A DNA stretch of 64,000 nt. Source: Numida meleagris. Lineage: Eukaryota; Chordata; Aves; Galliformes; Numididae. Both the position numbers and the translations under genes were made by a program. Shown in pieces: positions 37,632-47,970 of the stretch. A model generated the notes under the pieces. The model was not told the origin of the DNA. It ran no database searches and saw nothing but the letters and a program-made list of their open reading frames with translations. The DNA is taken from the NCBI RefSeq assembly GCF_002078875.1, contig NC_034411.1, positions 50,217,938-50,281,937 of the forward strand, in the 5' to 3' direction. Within the stretch, counting starts at the first letter, position 1, and each line of letters opens with the position of its first letter.

Positions 37632-37744
37632 CGCCATTTTGCTGTACATCATATTGGTGCCTGTATGCAGTATTTGGCCTGGACCAGACTTTTGGTCTCA
37701 GCGCATGAGGACGAAATACAGAGGGTTGCCTGCGTTCGGTTACA

Positions 37745-37750
37745 TTTCCC
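37745..37750 (+). repeat. Target-site duplication, right copy
   Basis: TTTCCC, identical to the left copy at 37,339-37,344, follows directly after the terminal ACA of the LTR. Its perfect identity supports a single recent insertion. Confidence 0.88.
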
Positions 37751-40700
37751 TCAGCAAAACAGAAAAGTCTTAGTAGGATAACTTCTTACAGATTGGGCTC
37801 AAACCATAAGAAGCACTTCCAGGGAGGTGAAGTTGCACTAGTTCTATAACACACTATTTTTTATTAAACATAGATTTTGCTGCTTGCCCTCATTAGCAAA
37901 ACTGTGCATGTTACAGCCCATTTTTAGGTAGTCCAATATATTCTCTAGTTGTATGGTTTACTACTTATTGTGTTTTGTGGGCCTACCATGGGGAAAAGCT
38001 TATAAAAGAACAAGTGGAAAAAGATCTAGCTCATGACACAGTGCCTAGTTAGACACAGGTTTAATCAAATCTATTTGGCCTTCAAGCAAGGCAAAATTCT
38101 GCTTTGGATACACTTTCCATCTCCTTATCCCCAAATTACTGTGATGAGAAATTTTGTGTTACAATTCAGTTCTAAAATCAGACCGAAGGACAGAGGAGAC
38201 TACAAGAGTAGCAATGTCCATTTAAATACATACTAGATTTAACAGAATCTGCAAAATTCAACTGCATTTGAAAAGACTTTTTAAAGTTATTTTTTTCTTG
38301 CTGAAGTTATGAGACCCTTTCAGATCAGAAAGAAGCAGCAGTGATCTGGACAAAAGGAAAAAGATTTTCCAAAGAGATAAGTGATATCAGTATATTAAGA
38401 GAGAAAATAAGTTTTTCAGGAGCTAAAAGAAGAAACAAAAAAGAAAGCTTTTTTAATTAAAAGACAGCTGTATGAACGGAGTGCAGGCAAATCCTAAATT
38501 AAAATGCATCCAATCTAGAACTGCTTTATGCAGGCTTCCCAACACTGATGCTCATTGAAGAACTGAGCTGTCTTGGGAGCACTCAAATGCCTATTTCTTC
38601 CTCCGAGAACAGTATCATCCAAGGGAATAAAACAGCTTTCAGAAAGAAGTATTTCCTTTGTGGTACAAGTTGCAACAGATTATTAGTTACCTGAACTATT
38701 TCCTCTCAGTTATGGTAACACAGTGCATCCAGGTTTATCAGAGAACATGCTTCATGTTAGAGCTTAGGAGTGAAGAACTATTTGTTAACCAGATCCTGGA
38801 AAATACACTGAAGATTAGCAGTGGATGGGAAATTCCAATCTCAGTCTTTTCAGTAGGAAGGGAGAAAGAAGATGGAATGGAAGCTGTTGGGTTCATCTTG
38901 GTCATAGGAACTCCTGCTCTGGGTGCAGACGAACGCACAAGTTCTTATTTATCAGTCTCCCTTTCTGGAGCTTCTCCCTGTAAAGCAGTTCAGCAGCCAG
39001 TATGCCATCACAAGGTGAAACTGCTGTATATTGCAGTGTAGAAGTTGCCAGGAGCATAGAAGACCAAGGCTCAGTTTTCTGCTACTTCGCATGTTAATTG
39101 GCATAACAATGATCACCTCCCCTCCAGCAGAGAGAAACTCCTCCTGAAGAAAGTCAGTATCTAATAGTCAGGACATGGAGGAGGAGTGGGTCAGGAGTGG
39201 GTCTCCAGCCTGAATCAGGAAAAGTGCTTTTGCTGAGCTCCTTGTCCATGGCTCTGTTGACTAGCTTCCTGACTTTTGTCAGTATTCCTATTCTAAGCCT
39301 GCAAAATCTTTCTCTGAAAGGTAGGATAAAAGAGAAAGTTTCCTCTGAAAGTTTAGGTTTGATGAATCATTTTCTATGATGAAAAGCCATTTGTCACAAA
39401 ATTCCTGACAAGTTCTTCTGGAGATACTATTGTCTAGCATATCTGTCAGACAGCCCTCCTAATTAAGCTATTTTTATACGAGATTCTGGGTATAGTTTGT
39501 GAATCACAAAGCTTATGATTCTGGTTCTTTATCACTAGAGGGAAATTCACCCAGAGGAAAATTATAATGCTGTGCTCCGCAGCCCAAAATTATTATATAA
39601 AGCATCTACTCTTCCATATTGGAACAGCCTCTCCTACTATCCTATCAGACTTTTCAATTTCCTCAAAACACGGCACAAAAAAGAGAGGTCTTTGTATGAA
39701 TAGAGAAGCATTTGATCAAAGCTTTTCATGTGTTGATGGGCCTAATATTTTACAACATGGTTAGACATATTCATGTCAAACTTTGGTAAAAGAAAAGGTA
39801 AAATAAAAAGTAAGGAATCTAATGTTTGTTTGAAGTGCTCACAACAGATGTAAAACCGTGTCAAATCATCATGTCAGTACTGCCCAGGGAGTTGAAGACT
39901 TCTACACCATTTCTGCTCCATTAACAAAACTTAATTGGGTAATAAAATAGGTTAAATGGTCTTAGTCAAAACTGAAGTGCAATTTTGTAAGAAAAGCCAT
40001 CTAAAACACATGCAGAATTTTATAAAAAAATACGACAGCAGCAACATCCATGCATTCTTAGAAACTCCTGGATTTCATCATACTATAGAGCAAAAATTTT
40101 CATCATCAAAGTAGAAGAAAAGCCTTGGATGAAACTAATGGTACACTCCAGCTCTGGCATACATCACCAGGATCAAGGATCCCTCTGTCATAATACCACC
40201 CTCTCTACATTTTATTCTTGTGTCAACATTTTTTCCGCTCACAAAGTATTTGCCAACAATTATTTTATATCATTACAATTTTTGCCATTAGCATTACTGC
40301 CTTTCCCTTCTTGACTCATTTCCAGGGTCATAATCTGTCACCACTGAGGTCACCCACCTATTTTCTCACATTTTATGAGATCACCACTCTGTTATCACTC
40401 TATTTTTTTTCTCTATTGATTCTTCCATTTTAAAAGACAACATGCTTCTGAAAACTAAATAATTAAAGCTCACTTAAACAGACCTCTGGACATATGTCTG
40501 TACTGGTTTTGTTTTTCACTAAGTCTTGTTGAGTTTTATTTAGCTATGTAGCCACGCTGGTACCAGGAACATAATCAACAGCGCAGTGGAAGCAGATGTG
40601 TTGTAGCAACAAGTTTTTTATATGTTGTGCCTGAAGTCTACTCAAGAATTAATCAAAATCAAGGCAAATCACTGGACTAGTACTCATTCTTTTCTCTTTT

Positions 40701-42087
40701 TACTAATTCTTTAAAATGCTGCTCGGCAGGACAGAATAGTACAATTTAAAGCTAATATTGTAAGATGGCAAACTTGTCAAGCAGAAAATCATTCCCTGAA
40801 AATACTTACTCAACATGCAGCTTCCATCAAATCCATTATTTTCTCTTCCACACGGATCTACTGGGTCAGAGAGAAGTGATGAGTGCAAAATGTTAAAAAA
40901 GGGAATACCACAACAGCTGGCATCCTACAATGTGCACTGGACTTAATGTTCACCTAATAAGAGGAGAAAAATACTGTAGACATATGATCTTAATGTATAG
41001 TCATTTGTAAATATACATTAAGTGTTTTTGAAACCATTAGCAAGAAAATAATGATATTATGATGACTAGCTTCCAATTAAATGAGTGAAATCTATAGCCT
41101 AAAAACCTGAACTTTTAAACAAAAAATCAAGTGTGGCAACCTGAAGTTACAAACCCAGCAGACGTTCAGCACTACCTCGAGTGAAGAGGCTAACGGAATG
41201 TACTGATGATACTATTGAGGACTCTAATCAAGCTCTCTCAATCCTGCCGTTGTGTTTTCTAAATGTAACAATAATGTCATTTCTGTAGTTGAAAAAAAAA
41301 GTATATTTGCTGAAAGCTATTTGTGAATAAAAGCTGTCCTAGGCTGTCTGCTTGGGTAATTTATACAATATATTAAATTATATCAATATAGCTTTTCTTT
41401 AATACAGTAAAATATATTTGTGATGAGAACAGCAGGTATTGTTCCACGGTGCATCACAACTTACACTGCATTTTTAAGGGTTTCTTACTGTTTGCTCTCA
41501 TTATAAGGAAGGACGTGTATTCTACAACACTTGCTATTGGTATGCAATTGTTGAAACTGTAATAAGAATACAGCATATATTGTAAAATGTTAGGAATGGA
41601 AGAAGCACTTCAGTCTGGAGTGGGAGTTTAAAACTCCTTAAAGCTAGAGCAAAATCCTCTCAGATGTTTGAAATCATTCTTAAAGTCAGAAGTAAATCTT
41701 AGTTCTAGGTCACTGTCAGAATACTGACTTCTCCCATGTACGGGCTCCTTTAGAGCTGGGTCCATGTATAGGAAATAACTTTAATAACACCTGCCATCCA
41801 TTTACCTTTTTGATGCCATACAAATTTCACTTCTCAACACCTTTTAAAGAAACATAATTTTACATTTTACATTCAATACTTTAAAGCATCAGATTGCAAT
41901 TTGTACTTTCAGATTTTACCTTTAAAATTAACAACCTTATTTTGAAACAAAATATAAGATTAATGCAATCAGGTATTATTTCAAGGCTCTGAAGTTCTCT
42001 TACAAATGCAGTGTTTCCATAGTTTCAGGCATTCTTCCATAAATATTTCTTAATTAACTTTTTCCTCCCTTTCACTCACCTGAAATG

Positions 42088-42112
42088 AAAAACAAACAAA
42101 CAAACAACAAAA
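42088..42112. repeat. (CAAA)n microsatellite
   Basis: About five CAAA/AAAC units in an A-rich setting. It is simple sequence. Confidence 0.8.
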
Positions 42113-42363
42113 TTAAAACATAGACAAAAATGTGGCTGCTTTCATACAACAATAATGAAATTCAGAGTCTCCGTGCTTTTAGAGAATCATCAGAGGACAT
42201 AAAAAGTAAAGGTCAGTTTGAGCCTCTTTTTGACTTTGTACAGAATTGGTATACCTAACCAGTGCCACTGTAGTGGTGTTACCTGGAGAATACTGACTGC
42301 TTAGACAGAGGGTATTTTTTTTAGATTTGGTGTTGACTCCTCAGTAAATCTCAGGGTAGGATG

Positions 42364-42383
42364 CAAACTCTCATTGACTGCAG
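42364..42383. repeat. Possible short relic of an ancient amniote repeat
   Basis: 'caaactctcattgactgcag' closely follows the AAACTCCCATTGACTTCAG half of the dispersed motif also seen near 9,695 and 43,517. It is only 20 bases long, so chance similarity is quite possible. Confidence 0.2.
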
Positions 42384-43516
42384 ATATGTATATTCATACC
42401 TGCAACTGTAAAATCACAAAGTTTTGGATTACCACAAGTAAAGTTTACTTCACAGATTTCCCTAATGTATGGTCTGATGTAAATTCCAGCTGCTGCAGAG
42501 TATAAACCAATCAAGTTCTTTCTTTAATACAGTCATCACAATTTAATACCATACAGGGCACATTACTTTTCCTACATCACCCTTCTTCCTGAAGCACTGT
42601 TCTTCTATCGACTTAGTGGTGCTGGATCTTTTTAGCTATAAGTCTCCAGTTCATTTATGCAGATTCCTTCTCTCCGTGCTGCATGCCTTCTGGAGTACAG
42701 CTCTCTAAGCAAGACTTTGTAGGTTTGCATCCCACAGCTGATGCCACTTAGCCTCCTGCAAATTGATGTGGATGGCTCCTTTGCTTTGGAGACGGAACAT
42801 TTTCACCTTCACAATACACTCAGGTTTTAGTGGCCTGGGGCTTAGGAACATGAGATACATTCTTAACTAAGAAATTCCACTTTAAATTGCAACATGCTAT
42901 AATCATACCAGTAGACTAAAATTTCAAGTATTCTAGAAAATTCCACCTTGTCACTCTTTGGAAGGGCAGTGATTTCAAGAATTAGCACATTTCCATCATC
43001 TCCCCTTCATATTAAGGTGAGTATAGTTTCTAGTTCAAACAATGAAAGTCAAACAAATAAAGTTCAGGAATAGATTGTGTATGTTTTCTGTTATATTAAT
43101 TATATGCATAGTAATACTGTGTTTTCACACACCCCTTTTGCATTGCTGAGTACTTATTAAAATAGCGCAAAAAATGATAAAAGCAAGGAATTTCAATGGT
43201 AGGAGAGAGTCTGCCTTCTTGCGCTACTGGGAAGAAAAGAACAGCCTCTGACCTGTCACGTTTTCAACATCTTGGATTTTGTTTTTGATGTCACAGTATT
43301 CTAAGCAATGTTTTTATCTGTCGATCCTTGCGATTTTTATCTTATAGACAATTTAAAAAACAGGTCTTTGGAAAACATCATTTTTGGTGAAAAGATGACA
43401 CATTCAATGATTTGAGAGATGCTAGAACAAGATGATCAGTCACCATGAATGTCTGTTTGCTTCCCTGAGGTGCTTTATGACCTTCTTGCAAAAAATGTGT
43501 ATTTATCATTAACTTA

Positions 43517-43580
43517 AGGTCAGATACTGACCCCCTTCAGCTACAAGTGTTGCTTTGTACACAGCTGACATCAGTGCATT
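43517..43580. repeat. Probable relic of an ancient dispersed amniote repeat
   Basis: The order 'aaggtcagatactgaccccc', 'ttcagctacaagtgttgc', 'gctgacatcagtgc' follows the layout 'gatcctgatcccattgaagtcaatgg...gacttcagtgg' of an old interspersed repeat common in sauropsid genomes. I compared it from memory and cannot name the family. It has no coding capacity. Confidence 0.3.
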
Positions 43581-46000
43581 ACAAATTACTGAAATCTGTC
43601 CCCAGAGGATTTGTAAATGGTATTATTCCTTTCAGTGCGTGGCTACCAGTTACCAAAGGGAAATTCATGTAAGAATTAAAAAACATGAGATTAATTGAAA
43701 TTAGCCTCCAACTTAAAAAAATAAATCTTGAATCTCTGTCTGATGTCCATTTAACAACGGAAATAGTATTTATTCCCATGTGGAAGGCAAAAAGTATTCT
43801 GTGGTAAGTCATTGTGGTTACATTCCTGTTTTTCACCTCTCTTCCTGCCTCCATTTTCCTTCAACACCCTCACTGCATCCTGGAAATAATTCCTGCAAAG
43901 TTTTCTAATGTGTTTCTTTTTTCATCTTCTTTAAGTGTAGATCCCTTATAGTGCCCCATGAGGAAGACATTTATCCTGATGTTCCTTCAGTTCCGTGCAT
44001 CAAGATCCATGACAGCCAATAGACAGTGGTACAAAATGTCTATGATTATGATTTTGTGAGGAGTACATTCACCTCTGGGAGTGTAGGAATTGGTATTAGT
44101 GTGATCTCTGCCACCAGCTTAACTTATGAAAGAAAATCTTACTTCCTCATGGATCTTCATGTCCAATGGCAGCAACAGACATAACATTTCCCTTTACAGT
44201 TCTAACTCCTGGAGGTTGGCTCCCAGAATGATTCCTGTAGACCACAGACAGCACAAGCTGCTTGCCATCAGGGTGCTTTCAAATCACGAGTTTGCTTTCT
44301 TCTTTCTACTGTCAAATTATCATAGATGTCTAGAGAAAAAAAAAAATCAATTCCTTAGCATTGTTTCTTTATAGTCAGCTGCTGCAAATACCACTGGGAT
44401 AGAAAAGAGAAAAAAAAAAAAAGGAGATAGGTTTAATGGGATGGCCTCTTCCCTTTCTTTTAGCATACCATCCAAGCAATCAAAGTATCTGAATACAAGT
44501 TTGAGGAACAGAAGTAATAGTGCTCACTGGAGGCAGCAGGGTTTTCACAGGCTCTTGGGTATCAGGGAGACAGGCACCTTTGTGTCCATACAGTGGAACA
44601 GGTGATCTGCTACAACAATACAAATCTTGATTCTGCATGATAAAATTTAACTCACCCACACTGCCATGTGATATTTTAACATAAACTAAAGTTGATCCTT
44701 TATACTATGGTTCTGTTTGTAACACAATGGAACTTTAACTAAAAGCTTAGTTCATTGGTAACACATCTTGCAAGACAAGCTGGGAGAAGATGTAATTACA
44801 ACTGGGAGATGTATTTAGTTGGGAAAAGCACAAAAAGGTGGTATTATAGATGATATATTATAGAAGTGGACCCCGGTGATGTTAAAAATAAGGACGGTAA
44901 CAATGGAATGTTGGAAACACCAACAATGCATTAATGCATTCTAGACACTACCTTTGAATAGTGTGTGATCCAGAGAAACTTGTCTCTTGAATTTTGGATG
45001 GGAAGGAAGCTACAAATAATGGTCAAACAAAACTATACTGTGATACTCTAAAACTGTCTTTAAGTATGTTAAGATTTGTTAAAGTACTTTTGTTTATTTA
45101 CTAGGAGAGGCTTAATGGAGATTTTCACTGTTTGGTAGAACTATCTTCCCTTTTTATTACAACATTGCTTTTTTCTCCTCCTCTGCTCCATACTGTATTG
45201 ACAGTTCTCTGATCACCCTTCTATGTTATCCTTCCTACCTCTCACTATATATTCATCCTGATTAGTCTCCTTCTCAATAACCTACCTCTTTGTTTCCATC
45301 TCTTATTCCATTTATCTTTCTGATGTTTGACATGACAGAAATCGACAAGACTGACATAATCCACAGTGGAATTCACCTTAATACTATAAAAAAATATTCA
45401 ACTGAAAATTATGTTCTCAGAATATTTTAATCACAATATTTTAAAAAAATATTTTACTATGAAGTCATAAAATTTAAGGCTGTAAGGGTTCATAGGTTTG
45501 GTATTAAATTACCTTAACAATTAGCACCATAAACAGTCAAGAATGTGGCATGGTATCACAAGCATGAGTAATTGGTTCATGTTGCAAATAATCCCTCTCT
45601 TCAGCACAAACACATAGGACAGCTGACTTCAATTTCTCATGTGGGATGGCTTCTCTGTTTTGCTATTATTTTTCATCGTTCTGTCAGAGTCAACTAGCTC
45701 TGGTTCTGTAATGTTCAGTACCTTCATCTGTATGCTAAGGCATACAATATCTTACCTGCATTTGCATGACTGACCACCCATCCTGTGACCTCAAAACAAA
45801 ATTTTCTAATGGCTGAGAACAAAAATATTGGAAATATTTTGTATTCAGCAGTATTTCTGAATGAATGGATAGAGCAGTGCAGCGGGAAGTATAAAATTTA
45901 TGCCTTTGTAAGGTATGTAAGACTAGTTTATTTAGCTTATAGCTCTTAAGTCGGGGTTTATGAGGATGTGTCAGGGACCTAAAGGTTCTGACCAAAGAAT

Positions 46001-46006
46001 AATCTT
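46001..46006 (+). repeat. Probable target-site duplication, left copy
   Basis: AATCTT is repeated exactly at 46,501-46,506 on the other side of the LTR. One extra T (46,007) separates this copy from the terminal TGT. It is probably a slip in a T run after insertion. Confidence 0.65.
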
Positions 46007-46111
46007 TTGTTGGAACAAAGGATTCTGGGTGAGAGCATAACTGGATGGCTACAGAACTAGAACCACAGGCTGCATGACAGTATTAACGGAAGTGGTATTT
46101 GTGGCTACAGC

Positions 46112-46161
46112 AGTTTAGCTGGTTTTGTAGGGAGCTGACCTTGGTAGTTTAGCTTGTTTTG
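46112..46161 (+). repeat. Tandem duplication inside the LTR U3
   Basis: A 16-bp unit beginning 'agtttagct' and ending 'gttttg' occurs at 46,112-46,127 and 46,146-46,161, differing at one base, with a period of 34 bp. Duplicated U3 segments often carry enhancer sites in retroviral LTRs. That role here is inference. Confidence 0.7.
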
Positions 46162-46271
46162 CATGCGGCCAAGCTCGTTTGCAGGCAGATGTTCCACCTG
46201 GGCTCTGTATCATTCACTGGCCATGCAGATACAGTGTGCAAGTGGAAAAAACCCTGCAGACCCTGGGAGAG

Positions 46272-46279
46272 AATAAAAG
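46272..46279 (+). promoter_or_regulatory. Probable LTR TATA box (AATAAAAG)
   Basis: The only TATA-like element in the LTR. It would place transcription start near 46,300. Because it contains AATAAA it could also act as the polyadenylation signal. I see no other AATAAA before the LTR end. Confidence 0.5.
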
Positions 46280-46500
46280 CAGGAGGGAAGCTGTGGTGGA
46301 TTAGAGAGGAAAAGTGCACTCTGAAACAGGGGATGCTCTGCTGACACTACCTGTTGAATGCACTGCTGGCATGTTTCTCCTCCTCCTGCTCAGCGTTTCG
46401 TCCATCTCTCAAGAGTTGGTAATACTGCGCTTGCTTAGAGAGTTTCTGCCTGCCGCTTACTAGGGCAAGTGTATACCTGTGCATGCGTGTGTGTCAAACA

Positions 46501-46506
46501 AATCTT
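46501..46506 (+). repeat. Probable target-site duplication, right copy
   Basis: AATCTT follows directly after the terminal CA of the LTR and matches the left copy at 46,001-46,006. Confidence 0.65.
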
Positions 46507-47935
46507 GTAACTCTCTGAGCTGCCTTGAGTGTGTACTTGATTGCCTCTGCTCCTGAGACATCCCATCTCTCAGATCCAAACGTACTTGAAACAGAAGCCT
46601 TCAAAAGTGAGCTCTTCAACATGTTTTCCCCAGTTGGAAGTGTCAGAAAACATGAGATCTGCGAGAACATTTTGGTAATACCAATATGGACATGTCAGGT
46701 TGCCAAGATTATTTTAGTAGTTTGCAGGAAGAGAAATACAGAACGGAAGGATCTCAGTCCAAGAAAAATATTTGTTAGATATAGAAAATGTATTTATTTT
46801 TACTTTTGTACACCAAAGATTGAAATTGAGAACATTAGTATTCGTTTTTATCAACAAAACCATTAGTATGGAAAAAATAAGCAATGTAGCTCTTCTGTCA
46901 ACAGGCTATCAGATTGATATGTCTCTGTCCTGACTGCTTCAGGATTAGATGTGATAAAAAGCAAAATTAAAAACTTAAGCTGTAAGTTGTTATGAGAGGG
47001 CTTTGCTGGGCTTTGAATTGTAATGAGTCATCTGTTTTAAAAACTGATCCACTGCATACCTGAGACCATAGTTACCAGAACAGCGTGGACCAAAAAGAAA
47101 AAAAAAAAAGGAAAAGCATTACTCTAATAAGGCACATACTGTCGGAAATACAAATTCATCATTAATCTCTATCAAATCCCATTGAATCTATTGGTAAACA
47201 AGGTTATGGCTACCTCTTTTGAGAAATAAAGTCTAGCTTCGTACCAAAGGTCTGTAATAGCTGTTGCCACAAAGCCATTTTATGTTGCACTCATCTTACA
47301 TAAATGTGATTGATATGCCTAAATGTGATAGATATTTTGTGGCAGATCTCAATATTCTGCAAGGTAAACTATGATTAGATCAAACAAAGGGAGTTATTAA
47401 AAATGCTTAAACATATTTGTCTATGTAAGAGAATAAGAAAATGTAGGTTTGTTCTTTTTTTAATTAGAAGCAGCCATTTTTATTTATGTGTTCTAGATTT
47501 TCTAATATTTATGATTTTTCAAGCGTCTGATATTTTCAGTATTATCTCTGGTTCCTGAGAAACTTTCATATAGGCGCAACAGACTTACATCACTTGAAAA
47601 GAAAAATTACAGTCAAGACAGTAAAAAAGATTTTAAGTTTCTGGCTCCTGGGCATTATCCAGCATACAACTATAAATGTAACTATCAAGTCAGAATAATT
47701 TGATGACAATGGCTGCTTTTATCATTATTCTTCTCACAAAGATCTAGCCTGTAACTCAATTCTCAAAATCCTATCTTTAATCAGCTGGATTTAAATGTTA
47801 AGAGAGGTTGCAAACAATGGATATGTGCTGTAATCCTTCTGCAGAGGGGGTTAAGTAGCACTGTTTTAGTCATGCCCAAGTTCTGTGATTTGTGAGTTTA
47901 AGTAAAACCTTTTAACAATATTTGAATATCCCCAT

Positions 47936-47970
47936 GTTTTGTTGTTTGTTTGTGTTTGTTGTTGTTGTTT
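47936..47970. repeat. (GTTT)n/(GTT)n simple repeat
   Basis: Four-base GTTT units change to GTT units within 35 bases. It is low-complexity sequence with no known role. Confidence 0.8.

Larger units (their letters stand above)
37345..37744 (+). mobile_element. Solo LTR of an alpharetrovirus-like endogenous retrovirus
   Basis: Exactly 400 bp, starting TGT and ending ACA, flanked by a perfect 6-bp duplication. U3 holds an inverted CCAAT box (ATTGG, 37,413-37,417) and a TATATA box at 37,603-37,608. AATAAA lies at 37,626-37,631, with the presumed R start ('gccatttt') at 37,633, 30 bp after the TATA box. The AATAAACGCCATTTT junction and the following 'attggtgcctg' resemble avian leukosis-related LTRs, and R plus U5 is about 112 bp. 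There is no primer-binding site or gag sequence, because the right duplication follows at once, so homologous recombination between LTRs has removed the provirus. About 14 CpGs in 400 bp, far above the surroundings, suggest a young insertion. The named subfamily is not assigned. Confidence 0.93.
37751..46000. other. Gene-less sequence between the two solo LTRs
   Basis: Eight kilobases of AT-rich unique DNA. The frame at 38,658-39,041 plus (127 codons) lies in a mildly GC-richer patch, has a mixed composition and no recognised domain. Small simple repeats include CAAA units at 42,088-42,112 and A runs near 44,411. A repeat-free, mildly CpG-containing stretch at about 41,120-41,290 looks somewhat conserved, but this cannot be tested here. 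Confidence 0.5.
46008..46500 (+). mobile_element. Solo LTR of a second endogenous retrovirus (class II-like)
   Basis: About 493 bp from TGTTGG to CAAACA, with matching inverted ends (TGTT/AACA) and 6-bp flanking repeats AATCTT. It is GC-richer than its surroundings. An AATAAAAG element at 46,272-46,279 is the likely TATA box and may double as polyadenylation signal. A 16-bp unit in U3 is duplicated with one mismatch (46,112-46,127 and 46,146-46,161). A 6-bp duplication points to an alpha/beta-type (ERVK-like) retrovirus. The copy has about 8 CpGs, so it is probably older than the LTR at 37.3 kb, with which it shares no clear sequence. No internal viral sequence adjoins it. Confidence 0.75.

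Noticed and set aside
37751..46000. A provirus between the two LTRs
   Set aside because: The LTRs differ in sequence and length, each has its own flanking duplication, and no primer-binding site, gag, pol or env similarity lies between them.
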